64,000 nt of DNA from Ruegeria faecimaris. Its GTDB lineage: Bacteria; Pseudomonadota; Alphaproteobacteria; Rhodobacterales; Rhodobacteraceae. The notes under the pieces were generated by a model. The model ran no database searches. It saw only the letters and a list, made by a program, of their open reading frames with translations, and was not told the DNA's origin. This document shows, piece after piece, positions 62,020 to 64,000 of this stretch. Position 1 is the first letter of the stretch, and each line of letters opens with the position of its first letter. The position numbers and the translations under genes are program-made. The DNA lies in assembly GCF_900182615.1 (NCBI RefSeq), contig NZ_FXTE01000009.1, forward strand, positions 62,001 through 126,000. The letters are read 5' to 3'.

Positions 62020-62406
62020 ATGAGCATTCTGGACATGACCACCGTTGGAAACTCGGGCTGGATCGGGCATTCCGGGCCAGACCAGACCAAGGCCAAGCAA
62101 TTCTACAAAAATGTGCTGGGCTGGAACATTAACGAGATGCCGATGCAGGACGGGTCAAGCTATGCCGCCGCGGTGGTTGGTGAAACGCCAATCGGAGGGT
62201 TCTCGCCCATGCCCGAGACGGATGGAAACTGGACGATCTATTTTACGGTTGCTGATGTCGATAACAGCCTAGCAGCCGCAGTTGCACAGGGAGCCTCAGT
62301 CTTGCAACCCGCCATAGATATGCCCGGGGTCGGCCGGATGGCCACTCTGAACGACCCACAAGGCGCTCGGTTTGCGTTGATTACTTATGAAAGCATGGCG
62401 TCTTAA
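62020..62406 (+). CDS. VOC (glyoxalase/bleomycin-resistance) family protein
   Basis: A 128-residue protein of the vicinal oxygen chelate superfamily, with two beta-alpha-beta-beta-beta modules. SGPDQTKAKQFYKNVLGWN opens the first and VADVDNSLAAAVAQGASVLQP the second. GGAGATAAAG precedes the ATG. Metal ligands are not clear by eye (His16 and Glu near the C terminus are candidates). ECF42-type clusters commonly encode such proteins; substrate unknown. Confidence 0.83.
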   Translation: MSILDMTTVGNSGWIGHSGPDQTKAKQFYKNVLGWNINEMPMQDGSSYAAAVVGETPIGGFSPMPETDGNWTIYFTVADVDNSLAAAVAQGASVLQPAIDMPGVGRMATLNDPQGARFALITYESMAS

Positions 62407-62430
62407 TCTTGGGCAGACAGGAGAATTCCC

Positions 62431-62829
62431 ATGGAACACACACCGCAAATCGCTCTGCTTGTGACAGCAATCTTTGTGCTTATGAGTATTCCGATGGGAA
62501 TTCTTGTAGGCATCAGACGATCCCAGACCGGAGTTTTACTGCTGCACGGGGATGACGACGAACTGCTGCGGCGGATTCGGGCACATGGGAACTTTACTGA
62601 ATATGTTCCTCTGGCGCTGCTGGCTTTGGCGGGGGCGGAAATTGCCGGTGCCTCAGACTGGCTGGTCGGCGGATGCGGTCTTGTGCTGTTGGTGGCCCGC
62701 GCCGTACACTATGTCAGCCTGCGTTCCACCCCCGACGGCAAAGGTCGGGTGATCGGTGCCGCACTGACAACATTGGTGATGCTCGTCTTGTCCCTGTCAA
62801 TTCTTTGGCAGTTGGCGGGATCAGTCTGA
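62431..62829 (+). CDS. MAPEG family membrane protein
   Basis: A 132-residue inner-membrane protein of the MAPEG (membrane-associated eicosanoid/glutathione metabolism) family. Four helices: residues 8-27, 52-72, 78-98 and 108-130, with RIRAHGNFTEYVPLALLALA as the family motif. It is 24 bases after the VOC gene; its stop overlaps the TfoX-like gene start (TGATG), so they are coupled. A role in glutathione-dependent detoxification is plausible but unproven. Confidence 0.87.
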   Translation: MEHTPQIALLVTAIFVLMSIPMGILVGIRRSQTGVLLLHGDDDELLRRIRAHGNFTEYVPLALLALAGAEIAGASDWLVGGCGLVLLVARAVHYVSLRSTPDGKGRVIGAALTTLVMLVLSLSILWQLAGSV

Positions 62830-63173
62830 TGCCAAATGATGAACACCTGAATCAACGTATGCGCCTCGCCCTCGAGGCGCATATTGGAATTTCCGAAATG
62901 CGGATGATGGGTGGCACCTGCTTTTTTCTGAACGGCAATATGTTGTGCGGCGCGCGCCGCGACAAAGACGGGTTTGGACGGTTCATGTTCCGTGTCGGCA
63001 AGGCCAAAGAGACCGAGGCGCTTTCTAATCCGTTTGCAAACCCGATTGTCCACGGAAAGCGAAAACTCAGTGGGTTTGTCGTTGTAGACGAGGCCGACTG
63101 CGATCCGGCTGCGCTGGGTGACTGGCTGAGCCTGTGCCTGGCGCACGCCGCCAGCCTGCCGCCGAAAAGTTGA
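62829..63173 (+). CDS. TfoX N-terminal domain protein
   Basis: A 114-residue protein matching the TfoX/Sxy N-terminal domain fold. ATG 62829 (MPNDEHLNQRMRLALEAHI) overlaps the MAPEG stop by one base. MMGGTCFFLNGNMLCGARRDKDGFGRFMFRVG is the domain core. It has only the N-terminal part, so is unlikely to be a competence regulator; short proteins of this type frequently occur in sigma-factor clusters. Function unknown. Confidence 0.82.
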   Translation: MPNDEHLNQRMRLALEAHIGISEMRMMGGTCFFLNGNMLCGARRDKDGFGRFMFRVGKAKETEALSNPFANPIVHGKRKLSGFVVVDEADCDPAALGDWLSLCLAHAASLPPKS

Positions 63174-63186
63174 ATATCAGGAGAAG

Positions 63187-63852
63187 ATGATGGATCAGTT
63201 CCGCTGCTTTTCGCCCGAGGCCCTTCAGTTTCTTTCTGAACTGCGAGCCAATAACCGACGCGAGTGGTTTCACGCCAACAAACAGATCTATGAGGCCGCG
63301 ATCAAACAGCCCGCAGAACAATTTGCGGCCCAGATGTCACAGGCGCTGGCCGAGATGACGCACATGCCCCATTCGGTCAAGATCTATCGTATTCATCGAG
63401 ACGTGCGGTTCTCAAACGACAAGACACCCTATAATCCTCATCTGCGCATGTCTTTCATACCCGGCGATTGCGGAGATCAGCCCCCGCTTTGGCATTTCGG
63501 GCTGTCCCCGGATTGCCTGTCCCTTGGGTGCGGCGTCTTCCAATATGAAAAAGCAGCCCTAGAGAAGTACCGGACCGGCGTAGCAGGACCAGCGGGCGAT
63601 GACCTCATGGCAATCATCAATGATCTTACGGCCAGGAATGTCAGGATCAGCGAGCCCGAGTTGAAGCGTGGACCGTCAGGCTATTCGAGTGACCACCCTC
63701 ATCTGGACCTTCTGCGCCGCAAGGGGCTTACCGTTTGGACAGATCTTACCGCCCAACCCACCGTAACCCAGGCAGGTCTTAGGGAAGAATGTCTAAATCA
63801 ATTTCAGCTCTTCCACCCGGTGTTTCAGACCTTGCAATCCCTTGGCACCTAG
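63187..63852 (+). CDS. DUF2461 family protein
   Basis: A 221-residue cytoplasmic protein of DUF2461. The start MMDQFRCFSPEALQFLSEL has AGGAGAAG just upstream. The family block NRREWFHANKQIYE (about residues 23-36) and the conserved IHRDVRFSNDKTPYNPHLRMSF (about 68-90) are clear; the latter is the DUF signature. Function unknown. Last gene of the plus-strand unit, 13 bases after the TfoX-like gene; it ends 148 bases before the window edge. Confidence 0.88.
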   Translation: MMDQFRCFSPEALQFLSELRANNRREWFHANKQIYEAAIKQPAEQFAAQMSQALAEMTHMPHSVKIYRIHRDVRFSNDKTPYNPHLRMSFIPGDCGDQPPLWHFGLSPDCLSLGCGVFQYEKAALEKYRTGVAGPAGDDLMAIINDLTARNVRISEPELKRGPSGYSSDHPHLDLLRRKGLTVWTDLTAQPTVTQAGLREECLNQFQLFHPVFQTLQSLGT

Positions 63853-63979
63853 CAGACCTAACACAGGATCATGTTATCCCTTGCCTTTTTCAACACCAGG
63901 GGCCTCACGAAGTGAGATCGTGCAGCAAAGAGTCCGGTGGGCTGTTTGTAGGTCTGACGGGCGGTTTAGCAAATATCGC

Positions 63980-64000
63980 TGGTTGCGGGAGTAGGGTTTG
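63980..64000 (-). tRNA. Initiator tRNA-fMet, 3' end only
   Basis: The last 21 bases, read on the minus strand, end in CCCGCAACCA with the T-arm half CCTAC before it. The acceptor position 72 is A, paired with an expected C1, the mismatch that marks bacterial initiator tRNA, and the 3' CCA is encoded. This is the 3' part; the anticodon lies outside the window. Confidence 0.65.

Noticed and set aside
1..64000. CRISPR arrays, insertion sequences, integrases or prophage genes
   Set aside because: Looked for direct repeats with spacers, transposase or integrase motifs and found none.

Overview
The window reads as a chromosomal segment of an alphaproteobacterium of the Rhodobacteraceae, most likely the marine Roseobacter group. 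This rests on gene content: an flgL-flgI flagellar tail, glcDEF, a beta-1,6-GlcNAc-transferase-like protein with a long extra C-terminal region, DUF1523 and DUF599 membrane proteins, and an ALDH7 plus saccharopine-dehydrogenase pair. Most genes are visibly GC-rich. No insertion sequence, prophage, CRISPR array or rRNA operon was seen. One partial tRNA lies at the right edge. Family assignments come from reading the proteins, without any database search.

Layout. 1-1905: end of a flagellar operon (flgL partial, flgI). 1958-9699: nine genes on the minus strand, nearly all joined by 4-base ATGA overlaps. They comprise a coiled-coil protein, an AAA+ ATPase, two large unrecognised proteins, two small membrane proteins, a lipoprotein, a DUF1523 protein and a 208-residue protein. 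Three of the small genes are AT-rich and sit between the GC-rich genes. This cluster is the best candidate for an undescribed system. 9958-13749: gabD, an hsp20 gene with a heat-shock-type promoter, and two tandem secreted trypsin-like proteases. 13856-17753: glcDEF glycolate oxidase. 17836-22525: DUF599, two small secreted proteins, then the rsfS-rlmH-flavodoxin set and an MscS channel; rsfS is preceded by an 18-residue translationally coupled leader ORF. 22779-30771: leucine biosynthesis (leuC, an HdeD-like gene, leuD and, 4.2 kb later, leuB), with a membrane protein, a secreted phosphohydrolase-like protein, and a divergent LysR/reductase pair between.

30909-40716: a SAM methyltransferase, a class A penicillin-binding protein, glnK-amtB with a textbook terminator, an aminotransferase-sseA pair, and an XRE-cupin regulator divergent from ilvD across two copies of a 16-bp operator. 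40902-43440: a divergent sulfotransferase and GT14-like glycosyltransferase, suggesting surface polysaccharide modification. 43479-53225: a lysine/pipecolate-type catabolic pair (ALDH7 and saccharopine dehydrogenase-like) beside a complete oligopeptide-type ABC transporter with two tandem binding proteins separated by a terminator.

53793-57019: a four-gene plus-strand unit with a Tat-exported FAD oxidoreductase and three membrane or secreted unknowns. 57071-60182: a DUF4173 membrane protein, response regulator and histidine kinase in one overlapping operon. 60341-63852: an ECF42-type sigma factor with its DGPF/YCII partner and VOC, MAPEG, TfoX-like and DUF2461 genes. Two near-identical promoter elements lie in this unit. 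The window ends inside an initiator tRNA gene on the minus strand.
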